The notes under the pieces were generated by a model. It was not told the DNA's origin, did no database searches, and was given only the letters and a program-made list of their open reading frames with translations. 34,298 bases of DNA from a virus: positions 1 to 34,298 of IMG/VR virus record IMGVR_UViG_3300028114_001015; one strand, 5' to 3'. Below, piece by piece: positions 8,140 to 15,053 of this stretch. A program made the position numbers and the translations under genes. Every line of letters begins with the position of its first letter. The first letter of the stretch is position 1.

Positions 8140-8731
8140 TGCCTTCGCTTTTACCCTCGATGTCAGACGCTTCGGCCTGCTGCGCTTTGAGCTTTTGCCG
8201 CAGGATGGCTACCCGCTCGGAGTCCGTTACAATGTCCAAGCGCGAACCGCTTTCCGTTTCGTAGCCGGCGGCCTCATACCAGGAGGCAATACCCACTGGC
8301 GTCTGCCATGCCTCGCGCTCGCTCATGCCGAGGCGCATCAGGCGCACGGCAGTTGCAATCTGGTGCGGGATGCGCGACGGCTCGGCGCGGCTTTCGCCTG
8401 CCTTGGGCGCTTTTGTCCAAAGCTGCGGTGGCGTGCAGTAATCATCAACAAAGACCTTCCAGCGGGCAACCTCGCGCTCAAAATCGGCATTGCGTGTACG
8501 GTAGCGCCACCACAAATTGCTCGGCCCCCCAAGACGCAGGGCAGACAGCGGAGGGTTGGCGCAGATCCACGCGGCCACGCGCAGTTCCTCGGGCGTTCCA
8601 AGGCGTCCGTGGTAGAAAGGATTGCCGAGGCTTTCTAAGACAAAGGCATGGCCCAAGGAAAGCGGGCGCATGGCGAGGCCATAGACCTTGTGACTTGCGT
8701 TTAAGAACGCTTCTGCGGCCAGGCTATCCAT
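8132..8731 (-). CDS. Tail assembly chaperone-position protein
   Basis: This 199-residue protein lies between tail tube and tape measure, where lambda has the chaperones G and GT. It has a helical N-terminus, a central region rich in Trp and Arg (PSNLWWRYRTRNADFEREVA), then MRLGMSEREAWQTPVGIASW, a segment resembling short phage proteins described as tail assembly or GpT-like. It ends in a charged helix rich in Lys, Gln and Glu. Lambda makes two forms by frameshifting, but only one frame is seen here and no heptameric slippery site was found near its end. The function is inferred from position. Confidence 0.5.
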   Translation of the reverse strand: MDSLAAEAFLNASHKVYGLAMRPLSLGHAFVLESLGNPFYHGRLGTPEELRVAAWICANPPLSALRLGGPSNLWWRYRTRNADFEREVARWKVFVDDYCTPPQLWTKAPKAGESRAEPSRIPHQIATAVRLMRLGMSEREAWQTPVGIASWYEAAGYETESGSRLDIVTDSERVAILRQKLKAQQAEASDIEGKSEGNG

Positions 8732-8743
8732 AGCCCGTGGCGG

Positions 8744-9304
8744 TTACGATCCAGCAAAGGCAACCGTGGTGACGGTATCGCGGAAATAGTCCGTGTTGCT
8801 GATTCGGCGCTCAACGCGGATGGTCGAGCTTGAGGAATGGTCGCCGGTGGTCAAGGTCGATCCTGCCACCGTAGCCGTGTTGATGGCCGTGCCACGGACG
8901 TTCGTCTTGACCACATCGCCCGCAGTTTCGGCCTTTTCCGCGCTCAAGGTTACAAAGGTCACGCCATCAAGGGTGAAGCTAGAGCCAGTAAAGTCGCCAA
9001 GCACCTGGGCAGACGCTTCGGCCCGGGGGTTGTAGAAGCGTATGGCCGGGGGCGCAGTGCTGGCCGTGCCGCTTTCAATTAGCTGCTCGTCCACCTGTGC
9101 CGTAATGGTGGCGTTCAGAACGTCCAGCGCGCCGATTGAACCCGCGCCAAAGGTCGTTCCTACAGTCTCGGTGGCCGTCTCGGTGCGGACATACTTAGAA
9201 AGAATGGTCGTTGTTACGCCGTTTTTGTCCTGGACAAGCAGTTTCTCAAAGGTTTTGGAGGTGGACTTACTAAAAGCCCCAGAAACGCCGTAGACGATAG
9301 CCAT
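8744..9304 (-). CDS. Major tail tube protein (putative)
   Basis: This 186-residue, Thr/Ser/Val-rich, beta-strand-dominated protein lies immediately before the chaperone and tape measure genes and after the tail terminator-like gene, the position of lambda gpV. The first 40 residues (IVYGVSGAFSKSTSKTFEKL) look like a flexible arm and the body is alternating short strands, compatible with a tube-protein beta barrel. No sequence motif proves it. There is 25 bases of noncoding sequence before it and 12 bases after. Tube protein is among the most abundant virion proteins, so mass spectrometry would settle it easily. Confidence 0.6.
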   Translation of the reverse strand: MAIVYGVSGAFSKSTSKTFEKLLVQDKNGVTTTILSKYVRTETATETVGTTFGAGSIGALDVLNATITAQVDEQLIESGTASTAPPAIRFYNPRAEASAQVLGDFTGSSFTLDGVTFVTLSAEKAETAGDVVKTNVRGTAINTATVAGSTLTTGDHSSSSTIRVERRISNTDYFRDTVTTVAFAGS

Positions 9305-9329
9305 GCCCTCGCGGGCGGTGTCAACTTCC

Positions 9330-10211
9330 CTAGTTCACTTGCGCCCAAAGCGTCAGGGCCAGCACATCAGAAATGCGGTTGCTGTCCGTGTCGTTGGTGT
9401 GCGCGCCCTCAATGACGCCAGCCACGGTGACGTTGGCGCTCGTGAAGTCCTGCGTGGTCAGAAGGCGCAGGGTGTCCTGCACCTGACGCACGGCGGCAAC
9501 GTGGCCCGTGGAGTCGGCTCCATTTGTGATGACGTGGACTGTGGCCTGGGCTTGGTAGCGGGCCAACTGCGGGAAAGGCTTTGAGGCCGAGAGGCAAGCC
9601 GCGACAATGCGGGAGCCGGCGGCAGGGGCCTCGTTGTAGTAGGGCTGGATGGAATACTCGGCGGTCACGGCCTCGGGCAGTTCGGCCATCAGGTGCGCGC
9701 TCAGAATCTGCTCGACCTCATGGCGCAGGCTGAAGTCCTGCGGGTCGGCGTTGGTCGGCCCTGTCGGCGTGGTCCCGATGCGGTCGCCGGCCACGGCAGA
9801 CAGGCGGAAGCTGTCGGCTTGGTGGTTGGCCGAAGTCTCGCTGGCCAACTCGGATAGGGACCAGCCAAAGAGGGTGTAGTCGCTTTGCGCGGCGTTGATC
9901 GCGGCCAGGCTTACGTTCGTGTTGGTATCGTCAAGTAACGCGGCCAAAGCCCCCACCCTGTTTTTGTGGGCGGTTTGCCAGCCGCTTTCATTGCTTGCGG
10001 AGCTGACCACCGAAATGTCCACGTTGATGCGAGAGCCCTGTCTAGCGCCGCCCTCCAAGACCTCGCTAGAGTTGGCCTGCACAATAACGGCAGGGTAAGT
10101 AAGCGACTCGGATGGGACGCCGCTACGGATGGACGCCCCGGCCAAGGACGTTCCGCTTACGCCCGAGGTGATCCAATCGGCAAAGCTGGCCTCTATTTCG
10201 CGGTTAATCAT
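9330..10211 (-). CDS. Tail terminator-like protein, apparently two tandem domains
   Basis: Tail terminators such as lambda gpU are about 130 residues, but this protein has 293. It appears to contain two copies of the same fold. Copy one runs from about residue 4 to 141 and copy two from about 163 to 292. Matching landmarks are an N-terminal amphipathic helix (REIEASFADWI and RHEVEQILSAHL), a strand/helix unit (SRINVDISVV then AALL; ARYQAQATVHVI then DTLRLL) and a C-terminal strand (SFRLSAVAG and VLALTLWAQV). A Pro/Thr-rich linker at 147-158 separates them. The ATG overlaps the previous gene's stop (ATGA). Gene order gpZ-like, this, tube matches lambda Z, U, V. The duplication is inferred by eye. 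Confidence 0.6.
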   Translation of the reverse strand: MINREIEASFADWITSGVSGTSLAGASIRSGVPSESLTYPAVIVQANSSEVLEGGARQGSRINVDISVVSSASNESGWQTAHKNRVGALAALLDDTNTNVSLAAINAAQSDYTLFGWSLSELASETSANHQADSFRLSAVAGDRIGTTPTGPTNADPQDFSLRHEVEQILSAHLMAELPEAVTAEYSIQPYYNEAPAAGSRIVAACLSASKPFPQLARYQAQATVHVITNGADSTGHVAAVRQVQDTLRLLTTQDFTSANVTVAGVIEGAHTNDTDSNRISDVLALTLWAQVN

Positions 10212-11092
10212 GCCGCTTTGGCCACCTTGCCAACCCGTTTTTCAAACTCGGCTAGGATGTTTTCTTTGCGGAGGTTGAGAAGGAATTGAATGCTGCCCTT
10301 GTTGATCTTGGTCGAAGCAACAGGCGTCTCGTTGGTCAGCTCAACGAACATATTGTAGGGGTCGCCGTCGCTTACGCGGCCCTTGCCCATAGCGCGGTCC
10401 ACGTTGTTCCTGACAAAACGCGGGACGCTCACCCCAAGATTGGCTTGGTCTGCTGCCCTGGCCCACCCGGCTTTGAGCAAGCCGACTCTTTTGATGGTGT
10501 CGGTCACATATTGATTGTAGGCCGTTTTCTTTAGAACAATCTGCGCCCACTGTGGCCGTCCTACTTTGCCCCGAGAACCACGGCGGCCTTGGTGCAGCAT
10601 TCGGCTTGGTTCGTCGGCAATGTGTTCAATGCGGCCAAGGCGCGGGTCAGAAAAAACGCTGGCCTGCCGTGTCTGTGAGTAGGCTTTAACTGGTTTGCCG
10701 TTGCGGACGTAGCCCTTGACCTGAATGGACGTTTCCGCCTGGCCGTTAACAAAGTCTTTAGCCTTTTGCAGCTCGCCGTTACGGATGTAGCGATTAAAGG
10801 CTGTCTTGTCGCCGCGCTTGCCGTTTTGGCCGAGGATGGCCACAATAGTGCCGCGCTGGGCGAACACTTTGCCAATGTCTCGGGCCACGGCAAAATCGCC
10901 AATGGCCTTTGCGCTGTCGCCATCGCCCTGTGGCGCGGTGATGGAAACCAAGCCGAAGCCACTATCACCGGCCACCAAAAGACGCCCCTGGCGGCGCATT
11001 TCAAGCGACACCTCTTTCTTGGTGGCGTTGACGAACTTCGGCACAAACTCGCGCAGCTCATCAAGGCTGATGGTCAAATTGATTGCGGCCAT
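10208..11092 (-). CDS. gpZ-like neck or minor tail protein
   Basis: The protein starts MAAINLTISLDELREFVPKF at an ATG at 11092, 7 bases after the previous gene and behind an AGGGGG site. The open frame extends 14 codons further but would overlap the neighbour. The N-terminal helix followed by EVSLEMRRQGRLLVAG, and an overall helical, Lys/Arg-rich composition, resemble lambda gpZ and HK97 gp10-type neck proteins that link head completion proteins to the tail. At 294 residues it is longer than gpZ (about 190); the extra middle segment (about 105-190) is rich in Lys, Gln and Gly. Assignment relies mainly on synteny with FII, Z, U. Confidence 0.55.
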   Translation of the reverse strand: MAAINLTISLDELREFVPKFVNATKKEVSLEMRRQGRLLVAGDSGFGLVSITAPQGDGDSAKAIGDFAVARDIGKVFAQRGTIVAILGQNGKRGDKTAFNRYIRNGELQKAKDFVNGQAETSIQVKGYVRNGKPVKAYSQTRQASVFSDPRLGRIEHIADEPSRMLHQGRRGSRGKVGRPQWAQIVLKKTAYNQYVTDTIKRVGLLKAGWARAADQANLGVSVPRFVRNNVDRAMGKGRVSDGDPYNMFVELTNETPVASTKINKGSIQFLLNLRKENILAEFEKRVGKVAKAA

Positions 11093-11099
11093 AAGCCCC

Positions 11100-11432
11100 C
11101 TACTCTGCCAGCCCGCCAGCGGTGATCTCGACAATGGCAGGGTCGCGGTTCACGGCCAGCACTTGCAGATCCTGATTGCGTACGGTGATGCGGCTCCAAA
11201 TGGTCGGGACGGCATTGGTCACGCTGCCAAAGCTGGGCAAGAACGCGCTCGCAGGAAGCCCCACTTGCACGCTGCGGATCTGCCGCACGCCGCCCTCGGC
11301 CAACTCGTCGCGCTCATCGAGGCTGCCGACAATGGCGCGGTAGGCAATGTCGCCAATCGTCACTACCTCGCCGCCAAGGTCAGTGATCGCGCCTATGCCA
11401 AGGACGTGCGCTGTATCTAGTTGCGTGGCCAT
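11100..11432 (-). CDS. gpFII-like head-tail joining protein
   Basis: This 110-residue protein matches lambda gpFII (117 residues) in length and place. The end of the sequence contains a strand pair, SRITVRNQDLQVLAVNRDPA, typical of small beta-barrel joiners, and an internal segment DERDELAEGGVRQIRSVQVG. gpFII-type proteins cap the connector and offer the surface for tail attachment. The gene starts with an ATG at 11432, 3 bases after the glycosyltransferase gene, and is followed 7 bases later by the gpZ-like gene. No catalytic residues are expected. Confidence 0.6.
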   Translation of the reverse strand: MATQLDTAHVLGIGAITDLGGEVVTIGDIAYRAIVGSLDERDELAEGGVRQIRSVQVGLPASAFLPSFGSVTNAVPTIWSRITVRNQDLQVLAVNRDPAIVEITAGGLAE

Positions 11433-11435
11433 GCC

Positions 11436-13190
11436 CTATGGCTTGGAGTCAAAGGCGTCGGGGTTCCTGCGCTTGAAGACTTCAGCCCCGAATTTGTAGG
11501 CATCGTTGGAGTTTTCCACGTCGTAAATGGCGTCTGTCGGAATTTTGGGATCAAAGGCCGGGTGGTTGTGGAGAAACACAATGTCGGTGTCTAAGACGAT
11601 GCCCGCCTTGCGGACGCGGTGGGAAAACTCGGTGTCGCTGTATATACCGTGGTAATCACCCGACAGGATGCCTCCACCGTTGCCGAGCCATCCGAGGGTT
11701 GGCCGCGTGCAAATGAAGGTGACCATGAGGCCGTCTGTTCGGTGGCCGTCTTTTACGCCCAGAACTTTGGGTCGCTTAAGGTGCGGTTCCAAGGCCTGCC
11801 AGACCAGCTCGTCCCAAAAGAGCGGCGGCTCGATGTCATCCTGCGCGGTCACGATGATGTGGCCCGTGGAGGCTTTGACTGCTGCGTTGTAATTTTGCAC
11901 GGCATTGCCGCCGACTTGATCCATGAGGCCGGCGGGCGAAAGTGCGTGCTTGAAGCGTCCCAAAATGTCCCGCGTCTCGTCATCGTCTTCGGCAAATGCA
12001 AAGATGTATTCCACGCTTTGTGGGTCTTTGGCCGCTTCCAGCCACTTCTTGCGCGTTTCGGCAGCTTGCAACGGACGGCCTCGGGTGGGATGGCAAACGC
12101 TGATCTTGCCCCCGCATTTTTTGAACCACTCCAGCTCAAATGAATCTGCGCGCTTGGTGTCTCCGTTGGCCCGCAGGGTGCAGGCGTATAGCCCAACGCC
12201 GCCAAACCCATAGACCACCGGGCGGTGAGTCCACGGCACAATCTCTGGCACAGGCAGGGCCATAAAAGCCCTGGCATAAGACAAGGCGTCTTGCTCCTCG
12301 TTGTTGTCTAGGCTGGTGGCGGCGAGCTGCGCTAGGGCTTCCCTGCGCCAAGGGCTGACCTTGTAGGCCTCATGCAAGAGCGACTTTTTGGGCGCAAAGG
12401 CCTGCGTCCGCATGGCCAGTTGCAAATACAATTCGTAGCGTTCGTCACCCGAAAGCGACTCATGCTTGAGCGCCTCGATGGCCAGCTCCATGCCCCGGGC
12501 ATCGTCCTTCATGCCGAAATGCTCCAGGCTGCCGTAGAAAAGCCAGCGCGGGTCTTTTTCCCAGCCGGGTTGGCTGGACAAGATGCGCCAGTTGCGGGCG
12601 TTGCCGGCCTTCTCGGCGGCCATGTCTTTCTTCTCGTCAGGGGCGTGGACAATGCGGGCGTCCTCCCAGCGCACTTGGCCCTCTCCCGACTTGTCGAATG
12701 GTTTTAGGTGTTCGTGGACCGCGCCCTCCCAGCGTGCCGTCCCTGCTCGCCAGATCCGTTCGCGCAGGAGGTTAAGGCCGTTGTTGGTCAACCGATAGGG
12801 AATCATGGCCAAGGTGGTCGTGGTGGCCGTCTCGGACAGGTGCTGGCGGATGATGTCGCAGGACTCCTGCTCAATAATATCGTCCGTGTCGGCCCACATC
12901 AGCCACTGGTGGCCGTCAGCCTCGGCCATATCGGTGGCCATTTGCCGGGCGGCGGCGAAGTTGTCTACATGATCCCAGAATTGGAATGCCTCGGCGTTTT
13001 TGTATTCGCCGGTCTTGCAACCCATCTCGGCGGCGATGTCCAGCGTCTTGTCTGGGTCGCGGGAGCCGCAGGCGCGCACGATGTAAATGTGCGGCGTGAG
13101 TTGTTGGAAGGATTCAATAAACCGCCGGATGTAGCTTTCGCAGTTGCCCGCAATCGCCACCAGCGCCAACGAAGGCTGTGTGTGTTCCAT
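11436..13190 (-). CDS. Two-domain family 2-like glycosyltransferase
   Basis: This 584-residue protein appears to have two GT-A domains. The first (residues 1-200) opens LALVAIAGNCESYIRRFIES and contains WLMWADTDD with Asp101, 103 and 104 as the metal-binding motif. A middle section (about 205-345) of repeated helices with Trp/Tyr/Leu spacing resembles TPR units. The second domain (363-570) opens ISVCHPTRGRPLQAAETRKK and carries HIIVTAQDDIEPPLFWDEL, with Asp451 and Asp452. The gene sits between the major capsid gene and gpFII, separated from the capsid gene by an intrinsic terminator. It probably glycosylates a virion or host-surface target, but donor and acceptor are unknown. A glycosyltransferase inside the head-neck block is unusual. 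Confidence 0.8.
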   Translation of the reverse strand: MEHTQPSLALVAIAGNCESYIRRFIESFQQLTPHIYIVRACGSRDPDKTLDIAAEMGCKTGEYKNAEAFQFWDHVDNFAAARQMATDMAEADGHQWLMWADTDDIIEQESCDIIRQHLSETATTTTLAMIPYRLTNNGLNLLRERIWRAGTARWEGAVHEHLKPFDKSGEGQVRWEDARIVHAPDEKKDMAAEKAGNARNWRILSSQPGWEKDPRWLFYGSLEHFGMKDDARGMELAIEALKHESLSGDERYELYLQLAMRTQAFAPKKSLLHEAYKVSPWRREALAQLAATSLDNNEEQDALSYARAFMALPVPEIVPWTHRPVVYGFGGVGLYACTLRANGDTKRADSFELEWFKKCGGKISVCHPTRGRPLQAAETRKKWLEAAKDPQSVEYIFAFAEDDDETRDILGRFKHALSPAGLMDQVGGNAVQNYNAAVKASTGHIIVTAQDDIEPPLFWDELVWQALEPHLKRPKVLGVKDGHRTDGLMVTFICTRPTLGWLGNGGGILSGDYHGIYSDTEFSHRVRKAGIVLDTDIVFLHNHPAFDPKIPTDAIYDVENSNDAYKFGAEVFKRRNPDAFDSKP

Positions 13191-13210
13191 GCGCTCGCGG
13201 GCAGCTTGTC

Positions 13211-13243
13211 AACAAAAGCAAAACCCCCGGCATAGCCGGGGGT
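13211..13243 (-). terminator. Intrinsic terminator after the major capsid gene
   Basis: On the minus strand an ACCCCCGGC arm, a TAT loop and a GCCGGGGGT arm (13223-13243) form a perfect 9-bp G+C-rich stem. A T-rich tail (TTTTGCTTTTG) follows towards 13211. This is a textbook rho-independent terminator. It lies 30 bases after the capsid gene stop and 20 bases before the glycosyltransferase start. It could raise the relative level of capsid mRNA and limit expression of the glycosyltransferase and downstream neck and tail genes, which would rely on partial read-through or a further promoter. No promoter could be identified in the 80-base gap. Confidence 0.85.
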
Positions 13244-13272
13244 CTGCTGAACACACGAACCAGAACCAATAT

Positions 13273-14187
13273 TTAGCCCTTCTTGGCGAGGATCTTCAGA
13301 CCCGCCGTGATGCCGTAGGTGAATCCGCCCACCACCTCGAAGTTGAGGAAGTGCGTGCCATTTGCAGTGTTGTAATGGCGGCGATATCCCAGACCAATGC
13401 CGCTGACGGGATCAACGATGGTGCGGGCCTCAAGATACTCTGAAGGAGCCTGCGGCTGAAGGGTGCGGATCGCCACGGCGATAGCCGAGGGATGCACCGC
13501 GAAGCCTGCGAGGGTGATGCTTGCGCCCACGCCAGTGGCGGGGATCAGCGTGCTCTCGTAGACGTTCATACCGGCCAGACGGCGAACCACGCCCTCGCGC
13601 ACACCTTCGGGGCCGAAGTTGAGGTTAGCGAGGATGTTGGTGCTATCGGAGAGGAGAGCGTCGTAGGCTTCCGGCTCCAAGAACAACGCGCGGTCGTTCT
13701 GGGGAGCTTTGGCCTTGGTGAGTTCCAAGCGGGCCTTGCGAACGTCGGCCATCGAGAAGGAGGCCGAGGTGAACGAGGCAACCGCCGCGCCGAAGTTGCC
13801 CGTGGTGATGAGGCCCCAAGCGGCGCCGATGAAGGCTTGCGCCACCGCGCGGCCCTGCTCTGCGCCGATGTCGGCCAGCATTTGCGGGGTGAGTGCGGAG
13901 GACTTGCTCCACTGCGTGTCGGTGAAATCCACCGTGCTGAGATAGTGCTTGTCGATGGTGACCTCACGAGCGGTGAGGGTAACGTCTCCGTCCGCACCTT
14001 CGTAGGTGTTGTTGAACGTGGAGGCGGTGATCGAGGAGATGAGCGGGATGCTCACCACTTCGCCCTTGCGCGCGGCTTCGGCGTTGTAGTTCACGCTGAA
14101 AGCGTTCAGCGGGTGGAGGGAATCAACGAACGCCTTGAGCGCCGCTGACGAGATGATGTCGTCGTTTAGACCAGTGATGGAGGCCAT
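13273..14187 (-). CDS. Major capsid protein
   Basis: This 304-residue protein follows the protease/scaffold gene and has features of HK97-fold coat proteins. It starts with a helical N-arm (IISSAALKAFVDSLHPLNAF). A stretch similar to the E-loop and strand region follows (GEVVSIPLISSITASTFNN then VTLTAREVTIDKHYLSTVDF). A spine-helix region around 115-160 leads to a C-terminal beta region with GIGLGYRRHYNTANGTHFLNFEVVGG, close to the ends of many metagenomic caudoviral capsid proteins. The capsid would be built of some 415 copies if T=7. The ATG is at 14187, 6 bases after the protease stop. No decoration protein gene is seen next to it. Confidence 0.85.
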   Translation of the reverse strand: MASITGLNDDIISSAALKAFVDSLHPLNAFSVNYNAEAARKGEVVSIPLISSITASTFNNTYEGADGDVTLTAREVTIDKHYLSTVDFTDTQWSKSSALTPQMLADIGAEQGRAVAQAFIGAAWGLITTGNFGAAVASFTSASFSMADVRKARLELTKAKAPQNDRALFLEPEAYDALLSDSTNILANLNFGPEGVREGVVRRLAGMNVYESTLIPATGVGASITLAGFAVHPSAIAVAIRTLQPQAPSEYLEARTIVDPVSGIGLGYRRHYNTANGTHFLNFEVVGGFTYGITAGLKILAKKG

Positions 14188-14193
14188 GATGTT

Positions 14194-15036
14194 TTACTTG
14201 TTGGATTTGAGTTTGCTGATGAGGGAAAAGTCGCGGGCTTCAAGAGCCTTGCGAACGATTTCAAATTTGGTGGCGCGGTCGCCGGCGGCGTAAGCGTCTT
14301 CGACTGAAACGGCGGAACCGTTGCCGGTGATGGCGTTGTCGCCGCGAGCGGCGAGTTCAACCTCAAGGGCGGAAAGCTTGCTCATGGCCGCATCCAGCTT
14401 GGCCGACATTTCCGAATTAACGGGAGCGGCGGCAACGGGGGCGGGTGTTTCGTCTTGGGAAGCGGCAATGCCGTCCACGGTGGACTTGAGGTCGGCAACC
14501 GAAGCGGTCAACGCTTCGATGGCGGCTTGCGCGTCGAACTCAACTTTAGCGACAGAAGTATTTTCGGTCATGCCCACTGCGGCGGTGTCAACTTTAGGCG
14601 CGGCTTCGGGTTCTGAAGCGGCTCTGAAAACGCCATTCTTGTTGGCTGCCGGGCGGCTAACCAGATCCACGCTGACCAGCTCGGACACTCTGGCGAAACG
14701 CTTGCCGTCCTGCTCGTCGGGCTGCCCGCTAAAAGTCATGCTGAAGCCCACGCGATTGGGTGCTTTGTTCAGAATCTCCGAGTAGAAAGCCGCCTGCGGA
14801 TGAGATCCAAGCAGATCAAGGTCGGCGCGGAGCTGGTCTTCAACGATGCGGAAGTTCGACAGAAAGCCGATCAGGGAATCAATGGACTCGTCGTGATCAA
14901 CGAACACTTTGACCGGGCTGCCCACCTTGCCGGCCTCCTCGGCCTGTAAGAGAGTCACACCATCAACCATCATGCTGTGGCCGAGCGCAGGGCCGACCGT
15001 TGCCACGCTGATGCCGCCAAAATTAAGCGAGTCCAT
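14194..15036 (-). CDS. Prohead protease with C-terminal scaffold domain
   Basis: The N-terminal half (1-135) resembles caudoviral prohead proteases. VFVDHDESIDSLIGFLSNF carries His48, APNRVGFSMTFSG carries Ser99, and VSELVSVDLVSRPAANKNG supplies the typical beta strand and Pro-Ala end. These residues fit the Ser/His arrangement of HK97 gp4-type proteases. The C-terminal half (about 150-280) is Ala/Glu/Lys-rich and helical (DAQAAIEALTASVADLKSTV), as expected for an internal scaffold that is degraded during maturation. So protease and scaffold are fused in 280 residues, in place of lambda C and Nu3. It lies between portal and capsid genes, 17 bases after the portal stop. Confidence 0.8.
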   Translation of the reverse strand: MDSLNFGGISVATVGPALGHSMMVDGVTLLQAEEAGKVGSPVKVFVDHDESIDSLIGFLSNFRIVEDQLRADLDLLGSHPQAAFYSEILNKAPNRVGFSMTFSGQPDEQDGKRFARVSELVSVDLVSRPAANKNGVFRAASEPEAAPKVDTAAVGMTENTSVAKVEFDAQAAIEALTASVADLKSTVDGIAASQDETPAPVAAAPVNSEMSAKLDAAMSKLSALEVELAARGDNAITGNGSAVSVEDAYAAGDRATKFEIVRKALEARDFSLISKLKSNK

Positions 15037-15053
15037 ACTCGCTTGCCCTCATG

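Noticed and set aside
8132-8160. Programmed frameshift for a G/GT-type tail chaperone
   Set aside because: Only one frame exists between tube and tape measure, and no heptameric slippery sequence was found near its end.
13492-14148. Plus-strand 218-codon frame opposite the capsid gene
   Set aside because: It is antisense to the major capsid gene and reads as Gly/Arg/Ala-rich shadow sequence.
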